DNA of 64,000 bases from Rhizobiaceae bacterium (GCA_019635755.1 JAHBYW010000006.1:296501-360500); one strand, 5' to 3'; positions 22,891-33,002 are shown, counted from the stretch's first letter. A program made the numbers and translations. The notes: generated from the letters alone by a model not told the origin.

Positions 22891-23358
22891 TCACGCCGCT
22901 TCCACCACGAGCTCCAGGTCGGCGTCCGACGCCGCCGTCACCCGTATCGTCGCGCCGACCGGCAGGTCGGGACCGGCGATGCGCCACATGGTGTCGCCGA
23001 GCTGCACCCGGCCGCGCCCGTTGCGGATCGGCTCGGTCAGCGTGGCGGTGCGGCCGATCATCTGCGCGGCGCGCAGGTTCAGGAGCGGCAGGTCCGACTC
23101 CGGCGCCTTGTCGCTGCCCATCACCTTGCGGCCGCCCCAGGCGGCGACAAGCGACAAGGCCAGGAAGACAAGGACCTGGACCTGCCACATCCACCAGGAT
23201 GCATCCCAGAGCGCCAGCGAAAGTGCACCCGTGACGATCGCCGCCAACCCGATCCAAAGCAGGAAGAAGCCGGGCACGACGATCTCCAGCGCGAGAAGCG
23301 CAAAGCCCAGCACCATCCAGTTCCACGGCCCCAGTTCGGCCGCGAGACGCGCGATCAT
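22891..23358 (-). CDS. NfeD-family membrane protein
   Basis: A 155-residue protein with three closely spaced membrane segments (about residues 12-30, 33-52 and 57-75) and a C-terminal OB-fold domain (about 95-150, GRTATLTEPIRNGRGRVQL). This is the short NfeD1b type. Such proteins partner SPFH/stomatin proteins in membrane microdomains or membrane-protein quality control. It follows the SPFH gene by five bases, so it is the second gene of that pair. Confidence 0.85.
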   Translation of the reverse strand: MIARLAAELGPWNWMVLGFALLALEIVVPGFFLLWIGLAAIVTGALSLALWDASWWMWQVQVLVFLALSLVAAWGGRKVMGSDKAPESDLPLLNLRAAQMIGRTATLTEPIRNGRGRVQLGDTMWRIAGPDLPVGATIRVTAASDADLELVVEAA

Positions 23359-23363
23359 CGGCG

Positions 23364-24308
23364 TTACTCCGAGCGCGGGGTGGACGGGACGCGCGGCGGC
23401 CGGACGAGCGCGTTCGCCTGGGCGCCGCCTTCGCCGAAGACCTCCTTGGCGATCGAGCCGATGCCGCCCAGCGTTCCGATCAGCGACGACGCTTCCATAG
23501 GCATCAGCACGACCTTGCTGTTGGTGGCCGAGCCGATCTTGGCCAGCGCCTCGGTGTATTTGAGCGCGACGAAATAGTTGAGCGCCTGGACGTCGCCGCG
23601 CGCGATCGCGTCGGAGACGACCTGCGTCGCCTTGGCCTCGGCCTCGGCGCCACGCTCACGCGCTTCAGCGTCGCGGAAGGCGGCCTCGCGACGGCCCTCC
23701 GCTTCCAGCACCTGCGCCTGTTTCAAACCCTCGGCCTCGAGGATCTGCGCGCGCTTGTTGCGTTCTGCCATCATCTGGCGGGCCATCGATTCCACCAGAT
23801 TGGCCGGCGGGTTGATGTCCTTGATCTCGACGCGCGTGACCTTGATGCCCCAGACATGCGCGGCCTCGTCGACGATCCGCAGCAGTCGCTCGTTGATCGC
23901 GTCGCGGTTGGACAGAAGCTCGTCGAGGTCCATCGAGCCCATGACCGAACGGATGTTGGTCATGGTGAGGTTGAGGATGGCGTTCTGCAGCCCCGCTACC
24001 TGGTAGGCGGCCTGCGGCGCGTTGAGCACCTGGTAGAAGGCGACGCCGTCGACGGAGACGATGGCGTTGTCCTTTGTGATGACCTCCTGGGTCGGCACGT
24101 TCAGCACCTGCTCCATCATGTTCATCTTCGCGCCGATGCGGTCGATGAACGGGACGATCAGGTTGAGACCCGGCGTCAGCGTCTTGGTGTACCGGCCGAA
24201 GCGCTCGACCGTGTAGTTGTAACCCTGCGGAATCGTCTTGATGCCGGTGAAGATCACCAGCAGGACGAGGACGATGAGTACCGGGATGATGATGTCGAGG
24301 CCCGTCAT
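23364..24308 (-). CDS. SPFH/Band 7 (stomatin-like, QmcA-type) protein
   Basis: A 314-residue membrane-anchored SPFH protein. One N-terminal membrane segment (about residues 4-22) is followed by [22 protein letters not shown], a typical start of the SPFH domain. A long charged coiled-coil region rich in Glu/Ala/Arg spans about 175-230, with [20 protein letters not shown]. It probably forms multimeric cages that organise membrane proteases, as known for QmcA/HflKC relatives. The downstream NfeD gene is its usual partner. Confidence 0.88.
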   Translation of the reverse strand: MTGLDIIIPVLIVLVLLVIFTGIKTIPQGYNYTVERFGRYTKTLTPGLNLIVPFIDRIGAKMNMMEQVLNVPTQEVITKDNAIVSVDGVAFYQVLNAPQAAYQVAGLQNAILNLTMTNIRSVMGSMDLDELLSNRDAINERLLRIVDEAAHVWGIKVTRVEIKDINPPANLVESMARQMMAERNKRAQILEAEGLKQAQVLEAEGRREAAFRDAEARERGAEAEAKATQVVSDAIARGDVQALNYFVALKYTEALAKIGSATNSKVVLMPMEASSLIGTLGGIGSIAKEVFGEGGAQANALVRPPRVPSTPRSE

Positions 24309-24427
24309 AAAGCTCTCCCCAGCGCGCCATTGTTCATGGCCCGCCCCGGCCGGGGCGGATTGCTCCGAGACTTAGGGACTAATTGTGGCGGACACAATTC
24401 GTGACCGCCGCTATTCGGGTCATTGGT

Positions 24428-25645
24428 TCAGGAACGGTTCCCGAAGCCGAACAGCGACGCATCGGCGTCCTGGCCACCCGCCAGGGCGGTGCGGATGATC
24501 TCGGATGCCAGCTGAGACCAGGTGATGCCGTTGCCGCCGTAGCCCATCGCAGCAAACAGCCGGGGGTGGCGCGGCACTGGGCCGGCGAATGGCAACCCGT
24601 CGGCGGTCGTGCCGAAGGAGCCGCTCCACGCGAACTCCGGCGTCGCGTCGACGCCGGGCAGCAGAGCGGCGAGCTTCGCCGACAGGCGCGCGGCCTTCGA
24701 CGCCATCAGCGCATCGCGGCGGTCGTCATCGGCGAAATCCTCGTCTTCGCCGCCGCAGACGATGCGGCCGTCGCCGGTCGTCCGGAGGTACAGGTACGGG
24801 TCGGATGCCTCCCATATCATCGGCTCCCCCGGAGGATAGGCGCGTCGCTGCGGGCGTGTCGCGATCGCCCAGGTCGAGATGACCCGATGCCGCGCCCCGG
24901 GGACGGATTTGAGGAGTTCATAGCCGGTGGCGAGCACGACGTGCTTCGCCCGGATGGTCGGCCCGTCGCGCGTCGCCACCACGACCTCGTCACGGCCTTC
25001 CTCGAAGCCGGTGGCCTCGACCGGGGAGAAGAAGCGCGCGCCGCGCCGCGCGGCCGCCGCCAGCATGCCCGCAGTGAGCTTCCGGGGGTCGAGCGCGAGG
25101 TTGCCCGGGCTGAGGATCGCGCCCTTGCGGCTTATGCCGAAGCGCTCCTTCAATGTCCCGGGCGAAAGATAGATCGCCGACAGGCCGGCCTCGCGGCGCA
25201 CCTGCGTCTCCGCGCGCAGGCCGCCCGGATCGAGCATGTTCCCCGCGAGATAGAGTGAGGGCCGGTCTGTCAGGTCGCAGCCGATCCCGAGGTCCAGGAT
25301 GCGTTCGCGCAGCGCCTGCAACGCCAGCCGGGAGCGCTGCCATGCGCGACGGGCCTTCTCGCGGCTGATCTTTCCTGAGAGCAGGGACAAAGGCTGGTCG
25401 ATCTCGAAGAGCACCAGGGCGGTTGTGGCCGGCGTCGATCCCAGCATCGGTCCGCGGCGATCGATGGCGACGACACTATGCCCGTCTGCGGTCAGCGCCT
25501 CCGCGGCCATCGCGCCGGAAATGCCCATGCCGACGACAAGCACGTCGGCGCGGACATCGCGGTTCAGCTTTGCCGACGCGACACGCGGCGCGCGATAAGC
25601 GAGCCAGACGGGCCGGCCGGTACGGAGGTCGAGCTTGCGGATCAT
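24428..25645 (-). CDS. FAD-dependent amino-acid-oxidase-like dehydrogenase
   Basis: A 405-residue DAO/glycine-oxidase family flavoprotein. The dinucleotide motif VLVVGMGISGAMAAE lies near residue 34, followed by DRRGPMLGST. The C-terminal FAD motif TADGLPFAGPV and GYGGNGITWSQL are also present. It probably oxidises an amine or amino acid in the cytoplasm, and no signal peptide is visible. The start at 25645 (MIRKLDLRTGRPVW) leaves the FAD fold complete; an in-frame start at 25675 is possible. It stands alone, so the substrate is unknown. Confidence 0.75.
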   Translation of the reverse strand: MIRKLDLRTGRPVWLAYRAPRVASAKLNRDVRADVLVVGMGISGAMAAEALTADGHSVVAIDRRGPMLGSTPATTALVLFEIDQPLSLLSGKISREKARRAWQRSRLALQALRERILDLGIGCDLTDRPSLYLAGNMLDPGGLRAETQVRREAGLSAIYLSPGTLKERFGISRKGAILSPGNLALDPRKLTAGMLAAAARRGARFFSPVEATGFEEGRDEVVVATRDGPTIRAKHVVLATGYELLKSVPGARHRVISTWAIATRPQRRAYPPGEPMIWEASDPYLYLRTTGDGRIVCGGEDEDFADDDRRDALMASKAARLSAKLAALLPGVDATPEFAWSGSFGTTADGLPFAGPVPRHPRLFAAMGYGGNGITWSQLASEIIRTALAGGQDADASLFGFGNRS

Positions 25646-25732
25646 GGAGCACTTCGGATGTCGGGACGCGGACAACGCCGCGGTAGGCGCCCCGGTTCCG
25701 ATTGCCGCGGGTCTGTGGGGGGCGGCGTTGGA

Positions 25733-26662
25733 TCAGCTGCCGATATGCGTCGAGCCGCGGGCGGCCGCGAGTTCCATCTGCCGGTGCCGCTCGGCGTAGC
25801 GCCGGCGGTCGTCATCGCTTCGCAGGTCATGACAGCGGGCGCAGGAGACGCCCTCCCTGTAGGCCGGGGATCGCCGGTCGGCTTCCGTCAGCGGATGCCT
25901 GCAGGCGCGGCAGAGCTGCGCCTCGCCGCGCTCCAGCCCGTGCGTGACCGCCACCCGCTCGTCGAAGACGAAGCATTCGCCTTGCCAGAGGCTCTCCGCA
26001 GCCGGCACCTGCTCGAGGTAGCGGAGGATGCCGCCCTTGAGGTGGTACACGTGGTCGAGCCCCAGCGAGCGGGCATAGGCGGTCGCCTTCTCGCAGCGGA
26101 TGCCGCCGGTGCAGAACATCGCGACCTTCCGGCCTTCGAGTTCCGCGCGGTGGGCATGGAGCCAGGCCGGGAAGTCGGAGAAGGTCGAGGTTCCCGGATC
26201 GAGCGCTCCCCGAAACGTTCCAAGCGCCACTTCGTAGCCGTTCCGCGTATCGACAAGGATAGTGTCGGGATCGGCGATGAGGGCGTTCCAGTCCGCCGGT
26301 TCGACATAGGCGCCGGCATCGGCCAGCGGGTCGACCGCCGCCACGCCCATGGTGACGATCTCCTTCTTCAGCCGCACCTTCATGCGGTGGAACGGCATGA
26401 CCTCGGTATGGCCGTACTTCACATCGAGCCCCGCCAGCTCAGGCTCGGACTCCAGCCGGGCGACGAGCGAGGCGATAGCTTCATCCGTTCCCGCCACGGT
26501 GCCGTTGATGCCCTCGGCAGCGAGGATCAGCGTTCCCTTGATGCCGTGCCCGCAGCAGAACGCGGCGAGCGGCTGGCGCAGGTCGGCAAACCGGTCCAGC
26601 CGCGCGAAGCGGTACAGAGCCGCGACGACGATGCGGGGACCAGGTTCGTGTTGATGCTCCAT
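25733..26662 (-). CDS. trhO: tRNA uridine(34) hydroxylase (rhodanese family)
   Basis: A 309-residue protein of the YceA/TrhO family, which makes 5-hydroxyuridine at the wobble position of certain tRNAs using oxygen. An N-terminal acylphosphatase-like domain contains GTLILAAEGINGT. The rhodanese domain carries Cys184 in MFCTGGIRCEK. A Cys-rich tail (CRACRHPLTEAD...CARCHD) looks like a small zinc finger. I start at ATG 26662 (MEHQHEP); upstream residues are not family-like. Confidence 0.88.
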   Translation of the reverse strand: MEHQHEPGPRIVVAALYRFARLDRFADLRQPLAAFCCGHGIKGTLILAAEGINGTVAGTDEAIASLVARLESEPELAGLDVKYGHTEVMPFHRMKVRLKKEIVTMGVAAVDPLADAGAYVEPADWNALIADPDTILVDTRNGYEVALGTFRGALDPGTSTFSDFPAWLHAHRAELEGRKVAMFCTGGIRCEKATAYARSLGLDHVYHLKGGILRYLEQVPAAESLWQGECFVFDERVAVTHGLERGEAQLCRACRHPLTEADRRSPAYREGVSCARCHDLRSDDDRRRYAERHRQMELAAARGSTHIGS

Positions 26663-26756
26663 CGGCGAGCGCGTAGCGTCCCGCCCGGACCGTTGCAAGC
26701 CGTTCGCCCTGGCGCCACCCGATGGACTTCGGCGGACGGCGCTGCTACGTGGTTGC

Positions 26757-26768
26757 TAAATCGATTTA
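26757..26768. promoter_or_regulatory. Perfect palindrome before eda (candidate operator)
   Basis: TAAATCGATTTA is a perfect 12-bp palindrome ending 16 bases before the eda start codon. It is AT-rich in a GC-rich context and overlaps the probable promoter, as expected of a repressor site. The regulator is not in the window. Confidence 0.5.
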
Positions 26769-26784
26769 ATACGCGAGACGTTGC

Positions 26785-27423
26785 ATGTCCCCCAAGACTC
26801 AGGCGCTCCTGGCGCTGCTCGCCGGCCAGCCGGTCATCCCGGTCCTCAAGATCGACGACACGGACAAGGCCGTTCCGCTGGCCCGCGCGCTGGCAAAGGG
26901 CGGGCTGCGTGTCATCGAGGTGACGCTGCGCACCGCGGGCGCGCTCGACGCCATCCGCCGCATCGCCAACGAGGTCGAGGAGGCGATCGTCGGCGCCGGC
27001 ACGATCCTCGACCCGAAGCAGTTCGAGCAGGCAGCCACGGCGGGTTCGCGCTTCATCGTCAGCCCGGGCGCGACGGCGGAGCTCTTCAAGGTCAATCGCG
27101 ACAGCGCGGTACCGCTGCTGCCGGGCGCCATCACACCAGGGGAGATGATGACGGCGCTGTCGGAAGGGATCGATTTCCTGAAATTCTTTCCCGCCGAGCA
27201 GGCCGGCGGCGCCGGCTTCCTGAAAGCGCTCGCCTCGCCCTTCGCGGGATTGCGCTTCTGCCCGACCGGCGGTGTCGGCGCGAAGAACGCCGGCGACTAT
27301 CTGTCCCTGCCCAACGTCGTCTGCGTCGGCGGGTCATGGGTAGCGCCGGACGATCTGGTCAAGGCGGGTCGCTGGGCGGAAATCGAGGCCCTGGCAGCCG
27401 AGGCGGCCAAGCTCAAGCGCTGA
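26785..27423 (+). CDS. eda: 2-dehydro-3-deoxy-phosphogluconate aldolase
   Basis: Class I aldolase of the Entner-Doudoroff pathway. It splits KDPG into pyruvate and glyceraldehyde-3-phosphate. The 212-residue protein has catalytic Glu45 in RVIEVTLRT and Schiff-base Lys133 in FLKFFPAEQ, and CPTGGVG is the phosphate-binding turn. edd is not adjacent, so this copy stands alone, and it might also serve KDPG produced from uronic acids. The palindrome upstream suggests carbon-source control. Confidence 0.94.
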   Translation: MSPKTQALLALLAGQPVIPVLKIDDTDKAVPLARALAKGGLRVIEVTLRTAGALDAIRRIANEVEEAIVGAGTILDPKQFEQAATAGSRFIVSPGATAELFKVNRDSAVPLLPGAITPGEMMTALSEGIDFLKFFPAEQAGGAGFLKALASPFAGLRFCPTGGVGAKNAGDYLSLPNVVCVGGSWVAPDDLVKAGRWAEIEALAAEAAKLKR

Positions 27424-27431
27424 ACGCGAAA

Positions 27432-27451
27432 CCGGCGGCCTCAGCCGCCGG
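27432..27451. terminator. Hairpin between convergent eda and DUF882 genes
   Basis: CCGGCGGC, loop CTCA, GCCGCCGG form a perfect 8-bp stem nine bases after the eda stop. There is no clear T-run on either side, so termination efficiency is uncertain. Confidence 0.45.
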
Positions 27452-27492
27452 GGTGCGACTGCGGAGGCGGGCGTCTCTCGCCCGCGCCCCGA

Positions 27493-29295
27493 TCAATTGG
27501 TCTGGAAGCGCGCCACCGACATGAAGGTCACGGCCTTGCCGTGGAAGCGGCTGACGTCGGCGACCGGGGTGCCCCGCTCGAAGCCGGCGGTCAGGACCTG
27601 GTCCGGCGCCGCATTGAGCGTCGTGGACGCAAACGACGGCGCACGTGCCGCTCGGCTCGTCGTCACGACCGGATCGGGCGTCAGGGCCCAGCGGGCCTCG
27701 TCGGGGGCCGCCGCTACGACGATTGCGCGGGGTTCCGGTCGCGTGTCCCTGGCGCTGGCGCGGCCCGCCTTGTTCGTGGTCTTGACGCCGGAGCGGAGCG
27801 CCGCCACCGGATCGGTGCCGTCCTTGCGGGCTGCGAGCGTGCCGCGCGGCGTGGCCGCATAGGCCATGACGCTCCCCGCCTCGCCGGCGATGATCTCCTC
27901 GGCGCCGACAGCGAAGGCATCGCCTTCCTGCTGGCGCGGCAGCGACGCGACGACCACTTCGTCGGCCTCGGTCTGCGCGGCGGCGAAGGCGCGGAGCAGG
28001 GCTTCCTTGGCCGTGTCCGCCGATGGGCGTCCGGCCGGCAGCGGCACCGTGCTCTCGTCGCTGGCGATGGCCATCGCGACGGTGATTTCGGGCTCGTAGG
28101 ACGGCCTGCGTGTCGGCAGCGGAACGTTCGCCGCGACCTCGCTCTCGCCGACCAGCAGCCGGTCCTGCGTCTCGGCCGCGCCTTCGCTCACCGGAACGAC
28201 GGCGAAGGGGATGTCTTCCTTCGGCGTGGGCGCGCCGATGTCGATCAACGGGCGTGGGGCTACGCCCGGCAGCGGGATGTTGGCCTCCGGAAGCGATGCG
28301 ACGACCGCCTCGGGTTCGGGAGCGACGTCGACGCGCTCGGCCTGGTCGGGAGCCACGACGCGGATCTTCGAATCACTTGCCTTCGGAGCTGCGGCTGCGA
28401 CAACGGCCTCGGCATCGCCATTGTCCTCTTCCTCGTCGGCGCCGCCACCGAAGAAGGCTGCCAGCAGGCCCTTGCGGCCGCCGGACGACGATGACGCGGT
28501 CGTCTCGCCACCGCCACTGCCGCCGCGGCTGCTCGCGATGGCGAGGCCGCCGTTCTTTTTGCGCGATTCGTAGGAGGCAAGCGCCAGTTCGTAACCCGGC
28601 AGAGGCTTGCCGTCCGAGGGCACATGCAGCGTCTTGCCGCTCGGGAACACCGCAACCAGTTCCTGCCGGCTCATCTTCGGCCAGTGGCGGACGTTGCCGA
28701 CATCGAGATGCACGAAGGGCGAGCCCGAACGGGGATAATAGCCGACGCCGCCCGCCTGCATCTTGAGGCCGATGTCGCGAAGCTTCTTCAGCGACACGTC
28801 GGGCAGGTAGAAGTCCATCGCCTTGCCGAGCATATGCTGGCTTTTCTGGGCGACGCCCTTCGAGCGCGAGCGCAGCATGGAATTGGTCGCCGGCGAGCGG
28901 TAGGCGGAAATGACGTGGATGTAGTCGCGCGAGCCGGACTGGCGGTAGGCTTCCCAGACGATGTCCAGCAGCCGCGGGTCCATCTTGGTCGGCTCGTTGC
29001 GGCGCCAGTCGCGCAGGAACCGGTTGATCTTCTGGAGGCCAGCCTGGTCGTATCGGCCGTTCTTCTTGAAAGTGATCTCGGCCTTTTCGCGGGTGTGCAC
29101 GAAATAGAGCTTCAGGGTGCGCGTCTCCGCGCTGGCGAGCGGCGCTGCGAAGAGGAGGAAGCTCACGGCGAGCATCACCGCGGCGAAGGCTTTCTGGAGG
29201 GCGGAAGCGCCGTCCGCGCGTCCGCCTTCGTGTCGATCGAACGTGATCAAATCAATAGGCCTTAAGCACTGCCGAATTGTCCCCGGATTCGACAT
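27493..29295 (-). CDS. DUF882/M15-like murein peptidase domain protein
   Basis: A 600-residue exported protein. The N-terminal hydrophobic stretch (about residues 38-55, ending ASA) is a signal peptide with an unusually long leader. The DUF882 (YcbK/MepK-like) domain follows to about residue 220 with zinc-ligand motifs SQHMLGKAMDFY and PFVHLDVG. Relatives cleave peptidoglycan cross-links. The remaining 370 residues are low-complexity, Ala/Glu/Val-rich and probably disordered, much longer than in E. coli MepK. The real start may lie closer to the signal core, since ATG 29295 gives a long n-region. Confidence 0.75.
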   Translation of the reverse strand: MSNPGTIRQCLRPIDLITFDRHEGGRADGASALQKAFAAVMLAVSFLLFAAPLASAETRTLKLYFVHTREKAEITFKKNGRYDQAGLQKINRFLRDWRRNEPTKMDPRLLDIVWEAYRQSGSRDYIHVISAYRSPATNSMLRSRSKGVAQKSQHMLGKAMDFYLPDVSLKKLRDIGLKMQAGGVGYYPRSGSPFVHLDVGNVRHWPKMSRQELVAVFPSGKTLHVPSDGKPLPGYELALASYESRKKNGGLAIASSRGGSGGGETTASSSSGGRKGLLAAFFGGGADEEEDNGDAEAVVAAAAPKASDSKIRVVAPDQAERVDVAPEPEAVVASLPEANIPLPGVAPRPLIDIGAPTPKEDIPFAVVPVSEGAAETQDRLLVGESEVAANVPLPTRRPSYEPEITVAMAIASDESTVPLPAGRPSADTAKEALLRAFAAAQTEADEVVVASLPRQQEGDAFAVGAEEIIAGEAGSVMAYAATPRGTLAARKDGTDPVAALRSGVKTTNKAGRASARDTRPEPRAIVVAAAPDEARWALTPDPVVTTSRAARAPSFASTTLNAAPDQVLTAGFERGTPVADVSRFHGKAVTFMSVARFQTN

Positions 29296-29449
29296 TCGGA
29301 ACGTTTGAATCGCGCCCGACTATCGACACTAATGGTTAATCGCCACTTATTGAAGCGAAATGCGGTAACACCGTGGCGGTTTGTGGCCAAAAACCGTGAC
29401 TCTGGGAAGAGGGTAAACCGTTGGTTGCCGGGGAAGTCAACGCCAATGG

Positions 29450-30946
29450 TTAAGACGCCAGCCGGTCGCCATCGCCCTGGCCGGCGTCGATCCCGTATTC
29501 CTTCAACTTCCGGTAGAGGGTCGAGCGCCCGATGCCGAGCCGGCGCGCCACTTCGCTCATCTGGCCGTTGTAGTGGGTGATGGCCATCCGGATCATCTCG
29601 ACCTCAATCTCGGCCAGCGAGCGGACATTGCCGCGGTCGTCCAGCGCCTTAAGGAGGCCATAGTGTCCGCCCGCAGGCGCAGGATCGGCGGCGCGCTGCG
29701 CCGGCAGGGGTCTTGGTGGGGCAGGCGGGAGCGCCGCCGCCTGGCCAACCTCGACGCCGGCACCGTCGAGCTGCGCCCTGATCTGCGGGAAATCGTCGAC
29801 GGTCAGGGTCGCTCCGTCCGCCAGGACCGAGGCGCGGAAGACCGCGTTTTCGAGCTGTCGCACATTGCCCGGCCAGTCATAGGCCATCAGCATGGACAGC
29901 GCGTCCGGGGCGACGGCCCGCACGCGCGACTTCGCTGGAACGATCTTCTCGAGGAAATGCTCGACGAGGAAGGGGATGTCGTCGCGCCGGTCCCGCAGCG
30001 GCGGCACCAGGATCGGGAACACGTGCAGGCGGTAGAACAGATCCTCGCGGAACCTGCCGTCACGGACACGCTGCAGCAGGTCGCGGTGGGTCGCGGAGAT
30101 GAGGCGGATATCGACCTTCTGGGTCGTGCGGGCGCCGACAGCATCGACCTCGCCGTCCTGGACGGCCCGCAGAAGCTTGACCTGGGCGCTGAGCGGGAGG
30201 TCGCCGATCTCGTCGAGGAACAGCGTCCCGCCGTGCGCCTCGACGAACTTGCCCGCATGCTTTTCGGTCGCGCCGGTGAACGAGCCCTTCTCGTGACCGA
30301 ACAGGATGCTTTCCACCAGGTTTTCCGGGATCGCCCCGCAATTTACTGTGACGAACGGCCTGGCGCGCCGTTCGCCGGACCCCTGGATGGCACGCGCCAC
30401 CAGTTCCTTGCCGACGCCCGATTCGCCTTCGATCAGGATCGGTATGTTGGAGGCCGCTGCCTTCTGCCCAAGCCGTACCACGCGTCCCATCGCCGGGCTT
30501 TGGGTGATCAGGTCCTTGAAGGTCAGCACGCCGCCCGACCCGCGCCGGCCGCGCTTCGGCGCGTCCTGCATCGCGTCGACCTTCTGTGCGCTGGCGATGG
30601 CGGCCTGGACGCGCTCCGGCGATGCCGGCTTGACGAGGAAATCGAAGGCGCCGGCGCGCATCGCCGCCACCGCTGTGTCGATGCTGCCCTGTGCCGTCTG
30701 CACGACCACCGGCACGTCGATCCCGCGCTCGCGCATATGCTTCAGGACGCCGAGGCCATCGATGCCGGGCATCGAGAGATCGAGCAGGACGGCCGAGATA
30801 TCGCGGCCGCGCGCCCCGTCAAGCGCAGTCAGCGCCGCTTGGCCCCCGTCAGCCACAAGCGTCTCGTGCCCGGCCTTGGAAACCGCGGTTTCGAGAAGCC
30901 GGCGCTGAACGGGGTCGTCGTCGACGATGAGGATGGGTCCGGCCAT
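29450..30946 (-). CDS. Sigma54-dependent response regulator (NtrC family) with GSFTGA loop
   Basis: A 498-residue activator. The receiver domain (1-120) has phospho-acceptor Asp56 in LLDLSMPG. The AAA+ domain has Walker A GESGVGKE (174-181) and Walker B LFLDEIGD. The sigma54-contact loop reads GSFTGA (221-226) instead of the usual GAFTGA. A Fis-type helix-turn-helix ends the protein (MSEVARRLGIGRSTLYRKL). No partner kinase gene is adjacent. I start at ATG 30946; a TTG three codons earlier is possible. The target genes are unknown. Confidence 0.85.
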   Translation of the reverse strand: MAGPILIVDDDPVQRRLLETAVSKAGHETLVADGGQAALTALDGARGRDISAVLLDLSMPGIDGLGVLKHMRERGIDVPVVVQTAQGSIDTAVAAMRAGAFDFLVKPASPERVQAAIASAQKVDAMQDAPKRGRRGSGGVLTFKDLITQSPAMGRVVRLGQKAAASNIPILIEGESGVGKELVARAIQGSGERRARPFVTVNCGAIPENLVESILFGHEKGSFTGATEKHAGKFVEAHGGTLFLDEIGDLPLSAQVKLLRAVQDGEVDAVGARTTQKVDIRLISATHRDLLQRVRDGRFREDLFYRLHVFPILVPPLRDRRDDIPFLVEHFLEKIVPAKSRVRAVAPDALSMLMAYDWPGNVRQLENAVFRASVLADGATLTVDDFPQIRAQLDGAGVEVGQAAALPPAPPRPLPAQRAADPAPAGGHYGLLKALDDRGNVRSLAEIEVEMIRMAITHYNGQMSEVARRLGIGRSTLYRKLKEYGIDAGQGDGDRLAS

Positions 30947-31078
30947 GATGTCCAAAGGTTCGCGACGCCGAAGGGCGCGATCTGGACCAAGTTGGCACAG
31001 GGTTCTAAATAAGCTCTCAAGAAAGCCGGTGAAGATTTCCTCACCCGCCGACGCCGATCCACGCAAGGTAGATTCCGG

Positions 31079-32917
31079 ATGCCCTCTCCCCTGGACCCGA
31101 AGGCACGCGCCGCCGTGACCGAAGCCGCCGCCGCGCGTTCTCTCGGCGACCTGCCGGAGTGGAACCTGGCGGACCTCTACCCCGGCATGGATTCGCCTGA
31201 ACTGAAGGCCGACATCGCACGCGCCGACGCCGACGCCGTGACGTTCGAGACGCGCTGGAAAGGCCGGCTGGCGGACGAGGCCGGTCTCGGCGACAAGGGC
31301 AGCCTCGGCGTCGCGATGCGCGAATACGAGGCGCTGGAGGAGCTCATCGGCCGCATCGCCTCCTATGCGTCGCTCACCTATGCCGGCGACACGTCGGACC
31401 CCAAGCGCGCCAAGCTCTTCGGCGACGTGCAGGAGAAGATGACCGACGCCGGTTCGCACCTGCTGTTCTTCACGCTGGAGCTCAACCTGGTCGACGATGC
31501 GCTGATCGGGTCGGCGCTCGATGCCGACCCGGCGTTCGGCCACTACCGTCCCTGGGTGCTCGACCTCAGGAAGGACAAGCCGTACCAGCTGGAGGATCGC
31601 GTCGAGCAGCTCTTCCATGAGAAGTCCGTCACCGGGCGCGGTGCCTGGAACCGTCTCTTCGACGAGACGATGACCGATCTACGCTTCGAGGTCGGGGGCG
31701 AGGAACTGCTGCTCGAACCGACGCTGAACCTGCTCCAGCATCCAGACGAACCGGTGCGGCACGAAGCGGCCGATGCGCTTGCCAAGACGCTGCGCAGGAA
31801 CCTGCGGACGTTCACCCTCATCACCAACACACTGGCCAAGGACAAGGAGATATCCGACCGCTGGCGCGGCTTCGAGGACATCGCGGACTCGCGCCACCTG
31901 GCCAACCGGGTCGAACGCGGCGTGGTGGACGCGCTGTCGGCGGCGGTCACCGATGCCTATCCGCGCCTGTCGCACCGCTACTACGCGATGAAGGCGAAAT
32001 GGCTCGGCATGGACACGATGAGCCACTGGGACCGCAACGCACCGCTGCCCGAGACGCCGCAGGCGGCGATCGGCTGGGACGAGGCGCGCAACACCGTGCT
32101 GTCCGCCTACAACCAGTTCTCCCCCGACATGGCCGACATCGCCCGCCGGTTCTTCGACCGACGCTGGATCGATGCGCCGGTGCGCCCCGGCAAGGCGCCC
32201 GGCGCCTTCGCCCACCCGACCGTGCCGTCGGCGCACCCCTATGTGTTGCTGAACTACATGGGCAAGCCGCGCGACGTGATGACGCTCGCCCACGAACTCG
32301 GCCACGGGGTGCATCAGGTGCTTGCCGGCGGCCAGGGCGCGCTGATGGCGTCGACGCCGCTGACGCTCGCCGAGACCGCGTCGGTGTTCGGCGAAATGCT
32401 TACGTTCCGCTCGCTGCTCGACCGCACGACCGACCGGCGCGAGCGCAAGGCGATGCTGGCCCAGAAGGTCGAGGATATGATCAACACGGTCGTGCGCCAG
32501 ATCGCCTTCTACCAGATGGAGCGCAAGATCCATGGGGAGCGCCGCAAGGGCGAACTGACGTCCGATCGCATCGGTCAGTTCTGGCTGGAGGTCCAGGCCG
32601 AAAGCCTCGGGCCGGCGATCAAGCTTCAGGACGGTTACGAGGTGTTCTGGGCCTATATCCCGCACTTCATCCATTCGCCTTTCTACGTCTACGCCTACGC
32701 CTTCGGCGACTGCCTGGTGAACTCGCTCTACGCGGTCTACCGGAATTCGGAGCGCGGCTTCCAGGAGAAGTATTTCGAGATGCTGCGGGCCGGCGGCACC
32801 AAGCATCATTCGGAACTGCTGAAGCCGTTTGGCCTCGACGCAACGGAGCCGTCCTTCTGGCAGGGCGGCCTGGCCGTCATCGGCTCGATGATCGACGAAC
32901 TGGAGACGCTGGGCTGA
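31079..32917 (+). CDS. pepF: M3-family oligoendopeptidase (PepF)
   Basis: Cytoplasmic zinc peptidase of 612 residues acting on oligopeptides. The zinc motif HELGH lies near residue 405, with the third ligand Glu in TLAETASVFGEM about 25 residues later. The C-terminal region with HFIHSPFYVYAYAFGDCL is typical of the oligoendopeptidase F group. It is divergent from the sigma54 regulator gene with 132 bases between. No signal peptide. Confidence 0.92.
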   Translation: MPSPLDPKARAAVTEAAAARSLGDLPEWNLADLYPGMDSPELKADIARADADAVTFETRWKGRLADEAGLGDKGSLGVAMREYEALEELIGRIASYASLTYAGDTSDPKRAKLFGDVQEKMTDAGSHLLFFTLELNLVDDALIGSALDADPAFGHYRPWVLDLRKDKPYQLEDRVEQLFHEKSVTGRGAWNRLFDETMTDLRFEVGGEELLLEPTLNLLQHPDEPVRHEAADALAKTLRRNLRTFTLITNTLAKDKEISDRWRGFEDIADSRHLANRVERGVVDALSAAVTDAYPRLSHRYYAMKAKWLGMDTMSHWDRNAPLPETPQAAIGWDEARNTVLSAYNQFSPDMADIARRFFDRRWIDAPVRPGKAPGAFAHPTVPSAHPYVLLNYMGKPRDVMTLAHELGHGVHQVLAGGQGALMASTPLTLAETASVFGEMLTFRSLLDRTTDRRERKAMLAQKVEDMINTVVRQIAFYQMERKIHGERRKGELTSDRIGQFWLEVQAESLGPAIKLQDGYEVFWAYIPHFIHSPFYVYAYAFGDCLVNSLYAVYRNSERGFQEKYFEMLRAGGTKHHSELLKPFGLDATEPSFWQGGLAVIGSMIDELETLG

Positions 32918-33002
32918 GGCTCGGTCCGCACCGCGCGGTATCCGCTCGATCATGCTGTTGTGCTCACCTCCCTCTGGTCCTGAGATTGTCGAAGGGCCGG
33001 CC

